A DNA stretch of 64,000 nt from Okapia johnstoni (lineage: Eukaryota; Chordata; Mammalia; Artiodactyla; Giraffidae): the NCBI GenBank assembly GCA_024291935.2, contig CM044309.1:99473628-99537627 (forward strand). Direction: 5' to 3'. This document shows, one piece after another, positions 12,696 through 23,649 of the stretch. Every line of letters begins with the position of its first letter. Position 1 is the stretch's first letter. The notes below the pieces were generated by a model. It was not told the origin of the DNA and made no database searches. It worked only from the letters and a program-made list of their open reading frames with translations. The position numbers and the translations under genes were made by a program.

Positions 12696-12745
12696 ATGGA
12701 AGGAGGCGAGGCTGCGTCTGCTGCTGTCTTCTGTCTACGGGGGAC
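12696..12745 (+). CDS. Candidate first coding exon (16 codons, phase-2 splice donor)
   Basis: The ATG at 12696 has G at -3 and G at +4, a good start context. The frame reads MEGGEAASAAVFCLRG plus two bases. It then meets GTAAGT at 12746-12751, a near-perfect splice donor; unspliced, the frame would stop one codon later. Position inside a CpG island and about 60 bp downstream of a TATA-like box fits a first exon. No family is recognised for so short a peptide, and the next exon is not established. It could equally be a non-coding first exon or chance. Confidence 0.3.
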
Positions 12746-12840
12746 GTAAGTACTGACCACACGGGAGTGCAGACACTGAAGTAGTTTAGGGCAGCCAGCT
12801 TCACCTGCATAGAACCGGAGGAGTGTTTCCACGGGTTGGT

Positions 12841-13864
12841 CTCCCACACAGCAGGAATGGGAGCCAGGCCTCAGATCATCCATTATCCATTTCACTCTTA
12901 ATCTAAGTGGCTAGAGGTACTGGGCAATGTCTCAGCACAAGTAATACCTATCCTTCTGAATTACAGAACGAAAACTCATTCGTACTTTTTACATTTCTAA
13001 TGTGGCATCATGGCCTAAATTGATACATTATAATCCGTTTGAATTTTCTTTTTTTTTTTTTTTTTGGCCTCTGGGTTTCAGCTAGTTTAGACCACAGGCT
13101 AGTGAGTGGAAGAAAAATTCCGTGATGAAATATAATTTCTTTAGAAGACCCAGCCAGCATTCCAAATGTCACAGTCAGTTAAATGGGATGTGGGGAGGGA
13201 AAACTAACACAGTGTAATGTAGTATAAGTATTGACAGTTCAGTGTGTTTTCACTTGAACCTTGTATACAACATTATAAGACTTCACCCATTTTACAGATT
13301 AAATCTTTGAGTTTAGAAATTTAACTAGGTGGGTCAGCTGGGAAAGTTTAAAGGCTATCAGACAATATTAAAACAACTGACTTGTGGATTAACTGGGAAG
13401 AGGTCATTGCTAGTTAACCACTGGGTTTCTCTCTTGCTTTCAGTATTACTCAACCCAAAGTTGCAAGCCATTTAATATTTTGGAAAACAGACTAGAGTTA
13501 GCTGGAATGATGGTCCAAGACCAGGAAAATGAAATTTAGCCGTGGTCAAACATATTCACGTACTTGTACATTAAAGAAATTAACCATTATAAAGATAGGG
13601 CTAAGAGAAATCTGAAAATGGCAATTCATATTAAAAAATTCTGATATTGCTTGAGTCCTTCATTCAACAGGGATTATCAGAGCAAATAATGGCATTTTAG
13701 GCCATTTTGAGAGGTAATGTATTTTAAAACTTGTAGAGGCACACAAAACACTTTTTGCGCAGTGACTAGCCCAATATAAATGCTAAGTTAGTATCAGCTG
13801 TTGTAACTGACTCTGCTCTTAATTAGGGAAAGCCCCTGCGTTGAATAAGACTCACATCTTGATT
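12841..13864. other. No gene recognised; T17 run and MIR-like patch
   Basis: Downstream flank of the CpG island. T17 lies at 13049-13065. About 13235-13345 ('cacccattttacagatta') resembles a diverged MIR in reverse. No exon is recognised. Confidence 0.5.
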
Positions 13865-14275
13865 CCACGTGCCAAACATTACCTACATGCTTTACAGAGA
13901 TAATCTCTTATCCTAACTATAACCTGGGCTTCCCTGGTGGCACAGTGGTAAAGAATCTGCCTGCAATCCACGAGACACAGGTTCAATCCCTGGGTCAGGA
14001 AGATCCCCTGGAGAAGGAAGTGGCAACCCACTCCATTATTCTTGCCTGGGAAATCCCATGGACAGAGGAACCTGGCAGACTGTGTTCTGTGGGGTTGCAA
14101 AAGAGTTAGACATGACTTAGTGACTAAACAGCTACTATAACCTAGTGATGAGGGACTAATATAATTCCCATTTTAGAGATGAGGAAAGAGAGCTGCAGAG
14201 ATGTTAACAACATTATAACAAGTCATTCAGATGGCAAGCTGTGGAGCTGGGTTTCAAACCTGGGTGTTGAGACTT
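13865..14275 (-). mobile_element. MIR SINE split by Bov-tA
   Basis: Left piece 13865-13925 ('acatgctttacagagataa') and right piece 14144-14275 ('cccattttagagatgaggaa', 'gctgtggagctgggtt') are consecutive parts of a reversed MIR. The Bov-tA at 13926-14133 sits between them. Confidence 0.8.
13926..14133 (+). mobile_element. Bov-tA SINE with exact target duplication
   Basis: Forward Bov-tA from 'gggcttccctggtggc' to 'gtgactaaacagct'. It is flanked by ACTATAACCT at 13916-13925 and 14134-14143, a 10-bp exact duplication of MIR sequence. The intact borders indicate a fairly recent insertion. Confidence 0.95.
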
Positions 14276-16549
14276 CAGGAGTTTGGTCATCCCTAAAGTT
14301 GGGTCATTTTGGATGTTCAGATTTCAGAATTTATATGCTGTGAACAAATACATGACTTCTGTCTGGTTTCTGTGTTTACTTATACTACTATAAATTAGCG
14401 TGATAATGAAAACGTGAATATTTTAATTTAGTGAGTGGGGCCCTAGTGGACTAAAAGACTTAGCTTCCAAACATTCATAAAGGTAAGTTTTATCCAATAG
14501 TACTTGACCTGGTATTTTCACATTATTTTCTGTGTTTCAGGACAAAGAAATCTTTCCTTCCCTGTTCAGAAATGATATGCACACACTCGCATACGTATGA
14601 CCTTTTTGATTGCTTCTCCTGTTGGATATATTGTCAGTGTGCTCTTCTCATGTCTATGAGAGTTTCAGGAAGATTGTTTTTAATTTTAGCTTCAAATGAA
14701 ATGATGTGCTTGGGAACCCTGAGTCCTTTCCATCTCACCCAATCCTTCCCCCGTCAAAGTCTGCTATTGACGCCTATATCCAGGTAATGTTCTAGGCATG
14801 GCGTTGACAGCATTGAACAGAAGGCAGCCATCCCTGCCCTTGAACTCAAATTCTGTTTCTGCCTTCTCCCTCTTTGGACTTTCACTCATCTCTAACCATA
14901 GTTGGTGATTTAAAAAAAAAACAAACCCAACAAACTTTGTTCTTGGTCTACAATTTTTCTAGTAGTGGAGACACACGTGTGTAGTATAACTTCACCTATT
15001 CTGTTCCTTAGAGACATTGTGGGCAATTCTGGTTTAAGACTGTCTCTAAATTTGGTCTCCTTTGGAAGTATTCCATCTTTGGGGGATTTAAACTCAGTAA
15101 AGTTTGGATTCTCCCCTTCATCCTTCTGCTGGATACTTGAAGCTTCCCAAATAGCTACATGCTACCAATGTGCTTTGGGAGGAACTGAAACTAAGACCCA
15201 GGTGTGAGAAGAGTGAATTATCAGGGGCAAGAAATTCTAGACTGAAACTCATCATAGAATCAGGCCAAATGGAATTAAAATCTTCGTATTGTACACTTTT
15301 GTTGAGCTTCGTCATTTTGTGGCCAAAAACTTTCTACTAGTGTCTTTTCTGTAGCATGTGGGTGTACAAAAATCGATGGTAATTTTAGGGGGAAGATGGA
15401 GTGAAATCCACTGTGTGACTTCATACTCGGAATTATTACAGTGGAATGGCATGCCACAAACTCCTCAGCAGACATGAGTCACTGGTATAACAAAACATCT
15501 TCTGCTGATGAAATTTAATTTTTTTCTAAGTCTAATAACATAAGATAGTAGGAGCTTTAATGTTTTACTGTGTAATGAAATCCATTTGTAATTCTTTTTC
15601 AAGACCTTATGCAAACCTTTGATGTGACCTAAGTGTGATTTGAGAGCAGCCTTTTTATAGTTGATATCACTGATGCTGTAAGAGAAAAAGCCTGGAGCAG
15701 CAACAGGTTGAATTATTAGTGTAGTGGGGATAAATGGTCATATAATTTGAAATACATAACTCTTGTGGAATTTTTGAGTTTTTTCCCCCTTACACAGCTC
15801 TTCAACTTTAAGACTTGGCTGTGGGGGGACAGTAGACAAAAGCTGCTAAGCTCTGCTGGGAATCTTCTGAGAGACACAGGTTGGAATCCTCCCATTAAGA
15901 AGGGAAGAAGCTGGCCCACCACTCCGACCCCTTGTTGGTTGAGTGTAGCCTAGGAAGCACAAGCTGTGGCCTGCCCAGCTTACACCCTTGACCTCCAGGG
16001 ATGAGGGAAGCTCTCATTATGTTTGGGAGCTGTTTGTAGATGACCCCTGAGTAGTAGGTTGAGTGCACGTGGGCAGGGCGCCAATGAGCCAATTATAAGT
16101 CCTCTACATACAAATAGAGCTTGTTAAGTTCAAAAAAGTTAGCCCAGGTACCCAACTAACACAATTGACTACATAGTACTGAAATAGGTTTATAATACTT
16201 CTCATAAAAATAATACATGAAAAACAAAGCATTTTAAATCTTACAGTACCTTGGAAAGTTCAGTAGTACATACAACAGCTGGCATACAGGGGCTGTTACC
16301 AAGTGCACAGGCAGGAAGTTACTGACTAGAGGAGGGAGGGGAGGTGGGAGATGGTGGAGCTGAAGGATTGTCAGCAATAGGAGATGGAAACAAGCTGCAG
16401 TGTCACTCATACCTGATGTTGATGGAATGTGCATTTCCATCTTTGAAAGTTTGCAACTTGAAGGTTTGTATGTAGGGGACTTAACTATAGTCAAGTCAGT
16501 TATTCAATAATGAATTCTTATAGTACCCACCTATACGTAAGTTACTAAT
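14276..16549. other. No gene recognised; weak spliceable segment
   Basis: At 14541-14783 an open stretch lies between a good acceptor (pyrimidine tract then 'tttcag') and 'cagGTAATG'. Its right edge runs into L1M-like sequence (about 14780-14870, 'ggtaatgttctaggcatgg'), which weakens an exon reading. The remainder to 16549, including short frames at 14965-16092 on both strands, shows no family features. Confidence 0.45.
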
Positions 16550-16945
16550 ACCAGTTTGTTAGAGCTGCTATAACAAAATACTGCAGCCTGGGTACTTAAG
16601 CAAGAGAAACTTATTTTCTCATAGTTTTAGGGGCTGCAAGCCCAAGATGAACGTGTGTGCTGGTTTGGCTTTGCTGAGGCCTTGCCCCTTGCTATGCAGG
16701 TGGCTGTTTTCTCGCTGTCCTCTCATGGCTTTTCATTCTGTGCCCAAGAATCCCTAGTGTCTCTCCCATCCCTAATCTCCAGAAGGGCACCAGTCAGATG
16801 GGATTAGGACCTACCCTAAAGGCCTCACTTATCTTACCTTAATTACCACCTTCAAGGCCCTGTTTCTAATTAGTGTCACATTCTGAAGTACTGGGAGTTA
16901 GGACATCAGCATATGAATTTTGGGTCCATAACAAGACTATCAGAT
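16550..16945 (-). mobile_element. MLT1-like LTR (ERVL-MaLR relic)
   Basis: Reversed MLT1 landmarks: 'gctgctataacaaaatactg' at the left, 'gaaacttattttctcat', 'gggattaggacctacccta', and 'gtactgggagttaggacatc' followed by 'catatgaattttggg' at the right. It is an ancient solo LTR; no retroviral genes lie beside it. Confidence 0.8.
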
Positions 16946-17407
16946 GCATAAGAGAAACACAAGGTTATCCAGATCTTAGAGGAGTTTGTGTAATTGGGTC
17001 ACTACTGAAAGATACTGGTCACTTTCCTGCACAGTGGGCGATTTTCTTGATTTCTCTTGAGGGTGTTGAAGATTAAGCATAATTTTATGTACTGAGAGGC
17101 AGATTTTCTAGCTCCCTTCTGTTTTTGGAATTCATACCCCCGAGTAGAAAATTGGCAGATATTTCAATAAGAAACTAAACACTATAGGAAATAGAATATT
17201 GATGCTTAGAGTTTCTCCAAAGAAAAATCCAGTTGCTTTCCTGATTATCTTACAAGTAGTATCTAGTCTCAAAAATTACTCAAAACCCAGAGCATAAGAT
17301 TAGATTTTTAGTACCTTATTCTACAGTGTTCACAGATAGCAAAGGACCATGAAATAACTAAGGAAATCTAACAGGAAGACCAATCAAAACAAAATACAAG
17401 AGAAAAT
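16946..17407. other. No gene recognised
   Basis: AT-rich sequence between the MLT1-like LTR and a SINE. No landmark found. Confidence 0.5.
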
Positions 17408-17605
17408 TGGCTTCTCTGGTAGCTCAGCTGGTAAAGAATCCACCAGCAATGCAGGAGAGCCCAGTTCGATTCCTGGGTCCGGAACATCTCCTGGAGAAGG
17501 GAATGGCGACCGATTCCCTTGCTTCGATCCCCATGGACAGAGGAGCCTGGTGGATTACAGTCCATGGAGTCACAAAGAATCTGACACAACTGAATGAACT
17601 AAGCA
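17408..17605 (+). mobile_element. Bov-tA SINE
   Basis: Forward copy from 'ggcttctctggtagctcag' to 'aactgaatgaactaagcac'. The core 'catctcctggagaaggga' and 'catggacagaggagcctgg' are clear. No target duplication found by eye. Confidence 0.9.
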
Positions 17606-17611
17606 CAATGG

Positions 17612-17938
17612 GCAATGCAGACAGCACTTTAAAAAATGTATAAAAATATCTGAGATCAGACACTTATAAGCCAATGTTGAAAAAAATCCTGAAATAGAGA
17701 AGTTGAAATGAGAATGCTCAAAATATGAAATGCACAGTAGGATAGAAATGATGGGACAGTTAACAAATCAGTCAGGACTTATAATATCTACTAGTCTGTA
17801 AATAGAGAACAGGAAAAAAACCAGAAAATTTTCAAAGAAATAAGAGAACTTGCTGACAGTGAAGGGCCCACAGAGTACCCAGTACAATGAATAAAGAGAC
17901 TCCCATGAAGAGATGTTATCTCAAAGCACTAATGCTGA
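17612..17938. other. Unassigned sequence left of BovB
   Basis: A-rich + strand, possibly part of an older retrotransposon into which BovB inserted, but I cannot name it. The right flank of BovB (about 19795-20150) has similar composition. Confidence 0.3.
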
Positions 17939-19790
17939 GAAATGTTCCCTTGGTATCTCTAATTTTTTTAAGAGATCTCTAGTCTTTTCCATTCTATTGT
18001 TTTCCTTTATTTCTTTCCATTGATCACTGAGGAAGGCTTTCTTATCTCTTCTTGCTATTCTTTGCATTCAAATGGGTATATCTTTCCTTTTCTCCTTTGC
18101 TTTCAGCTTCTCCTCTTCTCAGCTATTTGTAAGGCTTCCTCAGACAACTATTTTGCCTTTCTTTTTCTTGGGGATCTTGGCATGGACCTAACAGAAGCAG
18201 AAGATACAAGAAGAGGTGGCAAGAATACACAGAACTATAAAAAAAAGAACTTCATGATCTGATAACCACGATGGTGTGATCACTAACCTAGAGTCAGACA
18301 TCCTGGAATGTGAAGTCAAATGAACTTTAGGAAGCATCAATAACAACAAAGCTGGTGGAGGAATGGAATTTCAGTTGAGCTATTTCAAATCCTAAAAGAT
18401 GATGCTGTGAAAGTGCTACACTAAATATGCCAGCAAATTTGGAAAACTCAGCAGTGGCCACAGGACTAGAAAAAGTCAGTTTACATTCCAATCCCAAAGA
18501 AAAGCAATGCTAAAGAAGGCTCAAACTACCGCATGATTGCATTCATCACGCGTTAGCAAAGTAATGCTCAAAATCCTCCAAGCCAGGCTTCAACAGTGCG
18601 TGAACTGTGAACTTTCAGATGTTCAAGCTGGATTTAGAAAAGGCAGAGGAACCAGAGATCAAATTGCCAACATCCGTTGGATCACCAAAAAAGCAAGAGA
18701 GTTCCAGAAAAAATATCTACTACTGCTTTATTGATTATGCCAAAGCCTTTGTGTAGATCACAGCAAACTGTGGAAAATTCAAGAGACAGGAATACCAGAC
18801 CACCTTACCTGCCTCCTGAGAAATCTGTATTCAGGTCAAGAAGCAACAGTTAGAACTTGACATGGAACAATAGACTGGTTCCAAATCGGGAAAGGAGTAC
18901 GTCAAGGCTGTATATTATCACCCTGCTTATTTAACTTATATGCAGAGTATATCATGTGAAATGCCGGGCTGGATGAAGCACAAGCTGGAATTAAGATTGC
19001 TGGGAGAAATAGCAATAACCTCAGATATGCAGATGACACCACCCTCATGGCAGAAAGTGAAGAGGCGCTAAAGAGCTTCTTAATGAAGGTGAAAGAGGAG
19101 AGTGAAAAAGCTGGCTTAAAACTCAGCATTCAAAAAATGAAGATCATGGCATCTGGTCCCATCACTCCATGACAAATGGAGAAACAATGGAAACAGTGAC
19201 AGACTATTTTCTTGGGCTCCAAAATCACTGTAGATGTTGACTGCAACCATGAAATTAAATGACACTTGCTCCTCAGAAGGAAAGTTATGACCAACCTAGA
19301 CAGCGTATTAAAAAGCAGAGACATTACTTTGCCGACAAAGGTCCATCTAGTCAAAGCTATGGTTTTTCCAGTAGTCATGTATGGATGTGAGAGTTGGACT
19401 ATAAAGACAGCTGAGCACCGAAGAATTGATGCTTTTGAACTGTGTTGTTGGAGAAAATGCCTGAGAGTCCCTTGAACTGCAAAGAGATCCAACCAGTCCA
19501 TCCTAAAGGAAATCAGTCCTGAATATTCATTGGAAGGACTGATGCTGAAGCTCCAATACTTTGGCCACCTGATGTGAAGAACTGACTCATTGGAAAAGAC
19601 CCTGATGGTGGGATAGATTGAAGGCGGGAGGAGACGGGGATGACAGAGGATGAGATGGTTGGATGGCATCGCTGACTCGATGGACATGAGCTTCAGCAAG
19701 GTCTGGGAGTTGGTGATGGACAGGGAAGCCTGGTGTGCTGCAGTCTATGGGGTCACAAAGAGTCAGACACCACTGAGTAACTGAACTGAC
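17939..19790 (+). mobile_element. BovB LINE (RTE type) with inverted 5' segment
   Basis: From about 18178 to 19790 the + strand follows BovB from the upstream RT region to the 3' end ('gatggacagggaagcctgg', ending 'gtaactgaactga'). The adjoining 17939-18176 is BovB in the opposite orientation ('gttcccttggtatctcta', 'cactgaggaaggctttct') and corresponds to the sequence just upstream. About 33 bp of the expected consensus is missing at the break. Codons for the RT region contain in-frame stops, so the copy is dead. Domains that remain include the RT palm ('tatgcagatgacaccacc' encodes YADD). Confidence 0.9.
18537..19475 (+). pseudogene. Decayed BovB reverse transcriptase
   Basis: Two separated open pieces, 18537-18734 and 19266-19475, are fragments of one RTE reverse transcriptase. 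The first reads through a fingers region (AGFRKGRGTRDQIANIRWI). The second carries the post-palm MYGCESW signature of this family. Between them the palm region is broken by stops and frameshifts, although the YADD-coding bases persist near 19027. It lies inside the BovB element and has no promoter of its own. Confidence 0.85.
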
Positions 19791-20784
19791 GGATGAGAAC
19801 TTGCAGAGAGAAAACTAAAGATGAATAAACTGAAACAAAATGTGGCATTGAACCCTGGAAGGTAGAAACTACTAGAGTGGTCCCTTTGAATTCTGATGAA
19901 AAACGGTTTTTGACTTGGAATTCAGTTCTTATCACAAACTGACAAAGTGAAAGGGAAGACATTTGTGATCATGGGAGAACCCAAAACACTTGCCTCTCCC
20001 ATAGTCCTTCTCAGGAAGCTGCTGAAAGTAAGCCTAGAAGACTGCAAGGTGGAGGATCAGGAAAGAATGCCTCCCACACAGTGAAAGAATGTGATAGAGA
20101 AATCTTAGCAGCCAAGAGAAAGTTCTCTAGAAGATGAAACTGATAGTTTGTCTGATATATTTGTATAGAAAGTATTACTGAGATTAATTTTCCTGAGCTC
20201 TTGGAATATTAAACGATTATTGCCTCTAAAATAGAAAAAATACACAAGAAACATCACTGTAAATTATTGATTTAAAAACACCTACATTTACACAGTCATA
20301 GTAATTTAAAGAATATTGATTTAGCTAAATACTGAGATAAAATCTCATTTGGAACATGAGGCAGAAGGAACTAGAGATAGTAGTTTAAGAGAACTAAATC
20401 CTCATCCTTATGAAAGGAATGTCTAAAATTGGTAAATTAAGAAATAGAAATGTGGGCATCTTACTCAGTAATATGGAGATAAATGGCATAAAAATTTGCT
20501 AAAATATAGCCAAGTGGTTGTGATGCAGCCAGGAAACTGCTATTTTTATAAAGTTTTCATATTACTTTTTTGAGAACTATATGTAATAAAAACATAAAAC
20601 TAGTAAGATATAAAATCAAGTAGAAATTATGTGTATATTATTTAAAAACATATACTTTAATAATCAGTTCATTTAAAATATATCTTGATAGTTGTATATA
20701 GATTTTAAGAATTAATATATAGCTTTATGTACATGAAGATATGCCAACATGTTATATTTTTGCCAGCACTGAACTATGCATTTT
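19791..20784. other. No gene recognised
   Basis: Very AT-rich, especially 20480-20760, with no landmark that I can name. Confidence 0.5.
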
Positions 20785-20881
20785 ATATCACCTTAAGAGA
20801 CCTTATTACCCCATTATAAAGACTGACAGTTTGAACCTAAGTGAGTATATGTCTTGCCCAAAGCCACATGGCTAATATGTA
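20785..20881 (-). mobile_element. MIR fragment
   Basis: 'ccttattaccccattataaa', 'gtcttgcccaaagccacatg' and 'gctaatatg' are the reversed-MIR central landmarks. Confidence 0.7.
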
Positions 20882-21065
20882 GTGTAGTGGTTCTCCAACT
20901 TCATGGATCATCTGAATGACCTGAAAGACTTGCTGAAACACACATGGCTGGGTCTTACCCTCAGATTGTTTCACTGATCTGGGAAGGGGCCAAAACAAAA
21001 CAAAAGATCCCAGCTGATGCTGATGCTACTGGTCTAGGGATCAAATTTGAAAATGGTTGAACTTG
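20882..21065 (+). mobile_element. MER5A-like element
   Basis: 'gtggttctccaacttcatgg' at the left, 'ctggctgggtcttaccctc'-like centre, and 'agctgatgctgatgctactg' plus 'gtctagggatcaaatttg' at the right. These are MER5A landmarks in order. Confidence 0.8.
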
Positions 21066-21325
21066 AAGTGGTATTAGGAAGTGAAAGTGGGTGTCTCCCA
21101 ACTCCAAACACTTACATAGTGCTCCTTATCTAAAGCCACATAGAATAGGGAATATTGGCTGAATTGACACATAAGCTGAGGGAAGAATTTGCCCCAGAGA
21201 ACTGTCATGGAATGAACAGAGACATTTTAAAACAGACTCTTGGGCAAAATGTGTTAAGTGGCACAGACTTCTGAACACCATAAAAATGGTTTGACCTCAT
21301 TCCTAAATAGAAGTTAGGTATTTTA

Positions 21326-21459
21326 GGGAATTCCCAGGTGGTCCAGTGGGTAAGACTCCGTGCTTCCACTGTTGGGAGCTCAGGTTCAATCCCTTGTCAG
21401 GGAACTAAGATCCCACAAACTGCCTGGCACAGCCAAAAAAAATAAAAAAATAAGAAAAC
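21326..21459 (+). mobile_element. CHR-2-like SINE
   Basis: 'gggaattcccaggtggtcca', 'gactccgtgcttccactg', B-box-like 'ggttcaatccc', 'agggaactaagatccca' and an A-rich tail. A short-form CHR SINE. Confidence 0.9.
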
Positions 21460-22181
21460 CCCAGCTATTGTAGCAGACACTACTAATGGGGAAAATTCTA
21501 ACTGGTTCAAGTGAATTACGATTGTGCTATATCAGTTGCTAGTGATTGGTTTACAGTGAGGCATGTGGCACAGTTCTGGCCAATGAGATCTAAAAGGTCT
21601 GATGGTGGATTTCTGGGAAAGATTCTTAGCAGGACACTTCAAAGAAGAGATGATATCATGTCTAGTTCTGATGTCTACAACAGTGGCAACAATTTGTTCC
21701 CAGGAGAGAGATTTGTTCTCAAGACAAAGCTGCAGTCTTATTCAAAAGTTGGTCAGAAAGATGAATTCTTGGTGATACTGAGGGAACTGCTGAATTAAGC
21801 AAACATGGAACTGTCTACATCTGGATATTTTTGACACGTGAGAAAAATTTTCTCACTCTTTTAGACAGCCAATTTAGGTGCCTGCATCTGTAGGCATCCC
21901 ATATGACAGGTGAGAAGTATATACAGATATGTCTGAAAGAACTGAAACGTTAGTGAAAGACAGAATGAGGAGCAATTTGGTGAGGGGGAGGAGTGGAGCG
22001 GAAACAAGACAGGAGGAAGTCAAGTTGGAATAGCAAGGCCTGGCTGCTGGAAGGAACAGCATTTCCTGGTATAGCGTGAGTCTAGGTGTAACACCTTTCT
22101 TCCTCCCCACCATGGGCATAGCTTCCCCTGAATACCTGTGCCTTCTGAAAAGGAGGGGCAAATAATACTGTAACTCAAGAT
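21460..22181. other. No gene recognised; LTR-like relic about 21500-21870
   Basis: The 95-codon frame at 21511-21798 matches no protein family I know. The DNA 'gctagtgattggtttacag', 'ctggccaatgagatctaa' and 'tggatatttttgacacgtg' resembles an old LTR-class repeat, so the frame is probably accidental. Confidence 0.4.
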
Positions 22182-22194
22182 AATATTACAGCAT

Positions 22195-22401
22195 TGCTGT
22201 TGTTCAGTCCTTCAGTCGTGTCCAACTTTGCAACACCATGGACTGTAGCCCGCCAGGCTCCTCTGCCCATGAGATTTCCCAGGCAAGAATACTGGAGTGG
22301 GTTGCCATTTCCTTCTCCAGGGGACCTTCCTGACCCAGGTTTGAAACTGCATATCCTGTATTAACAGGCAGATTCTTTAATCTGAGCCATCAGGGAAGCC
22401 C
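22195..22401 (-). mobile_element. Bov-tA SINE with exact 13-bp target duplication
   Basis: Reversed Bov-tA from 'tgctgttgttcagtccttc' to 'cagggaagccc'. AATATTACAGCAT occurs exactly at 22182-22194 and 22402-22414. Among the cleanest SINE borders in the window. Confidence 0.96.
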
Positions 22402-22414
22402 AATATTACAGCAT

Positions 22415-23452
22415 AATAACACTATGATGCAGTGTTATAATGAAACATCATTTTAATACTCTAATGTACGTTATAATACATAACAGTTGAGATATTTCTG
22501 TGGAGGGAGTTAACTGATCTAGAGAGTTACCTGCTATGTGGACCGTTTGTCATAGGTAGTCTATTCTGTTAATTACTTATTATCATGTAACAAACCACTC
22601 TCAAATTTAATAGCTTAAAATAACAGTTAAATGACTCCTGACTCGGTGGGTCAGCAATTTAGGCTGGCCTCAGCTGGGTGGTTCTGATACTGGCTGGTCT
22701 GCCTCACATGTCTCTGGGGAACTGCAGGCCGCTTGGGTGGCCCTGCCCCTGGGTGTTGGCCAGCTGTCACCTCGGCTGACAGGGGTGACTGGCCATGTGA
22801 TCCCTCAGATCCCAGCCCTTAGCTGGGCTTTTGCTCTTGATTGTAGAGGGCAGGTAAGGCACATGTCACCTTGGCTATATTTTGTTTGCCAAACCAGGTT
22901 GCGAGGTGAGTCCAGATTAACAGGCCAGGGAAATGGATTCCATCTCTTACTGAAAATGTCATGGATAAAGGAAGAGGGGGGCTGGAAAGATGATACCATT
23001 TTCACAAGTGGTCTGTCACACATTTCTAGTAGAAAACTGAGCAGGGAACCATCTGAGAGATGGGCAATGAACAGTTAACTGCAGAGGTGTGGGCAAATAC
23101 TGATTGTATGGGAGGTGAAATACCCATGGGGTCATGGACCACAGTCAGCTTCAAACTTCTGAAGGGCTGGGGCAGCACCTGGGCAAGAACGGTTGTGTCT
23201 GGCAGAGGAACATCCCTATGAGAGGACAGATGGCTAAGGATGTGCTGAGGTACCTTGTCAGGAAGTCAGGAGAGGGGGAAGAACATGAATGAGTGTTGTT
23301 TTGAGTAACACTCAACAGCAATTTCCAGAGAAACAGAAGGAGACTGTGCCAAGGGAGTGGTGGTATAATGGACTATGGCTGGGTTAGAATGGCTGGGAGC
23401 CATGGTGATTTCGGCATTAATGTGTCACATTTATATCTTCCACTTGTCTGAT
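22415..23452. other. No gene recognised; LTR-class relic about 22560-23025
   Basis: 'catgtaacaaaccactctc', 'aatagcttaaaataacag', 'cggtgggtcagcaattta' and 'tctgcctcacatgtct' have the order of a known class of ancient mammalian LTR/DNA repeats whose exact name I cannot give. The 113-codon + frame at 22737-23078 lies over it and is not a recognised protein. Confidence 0.4.
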
Positions 23453-23463
23453 AGAGACGTAGC

Positions 23464-23638
23464 AACTGTGCTCAGATGCTGCCTACCAGGCTCCTCTGTC
23501 CATGGGATTTCCCAGGCAAGAATAACTGGAGTGGACTGCCATTTCCTCCTCCAGGGGATCTTCCTGATTCAGGGATTGAACCTGCATTTCCTGCATTAGC
23601 AGGTGAATTCTTTACCACTAGTGCCACCTGGGAGGCCC
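23464..23638 (-). mobile_element. Bov-tA SINE with internal deletion
   Basis: Reversed copy from 'aactgtgctcag' to 'cacctgggaggccc'. It lacks about 45 bp of the BovB-derived part between 'gtgctcag' and 'gcctaccaggctcctctg'. AGAGACGTAGC is duplicated exactly at 23453-23463 and 23639-23649. Confidence 0.93.
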
Positions 23639-23649
23639 AGAGACGTAGC

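Larger units (their letters stand above)
12571..12840 (+). promoter_or_regulatory. Small CpG island with candidate promoter
   Basis: Hand count gives 17 CpG in 270 bp, about 57% GC and observed/expected near 0.79, in a window that is otherwise CpG-poor. Three head-to-tail units at 12573-12593, 12594-12613 and 12614-12635 each begin CTCGCG. Units 1 and 3 contain ACTCGCGAGA, one base from the known palindromic promoter element TCTCGCGAGA. A TATA-like TTTATAAG lies at 12632-12639, a CRE-like TGACGG at 12641, and an ETS-type CTTCCGGG at 12673-12680. A start near 12665 is inferred, not seen. An unrecognised CpG-bearing repeat is the main alternative. Confidence 0.5.

Noticed and set aside
19130..19699. 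189-codon minus frame
   Set aside because: Antisense of BovB reverse transcriptase. The same shadow recurs at 47852-48412 (+) and 51605-52012 (-), opposite other BovB copies.
21511..21798. 95-codon + frame as a small gene
   Set aside because: It lies over LTR-like ancient repeat sequence and shows no family features or splice/promoter context.
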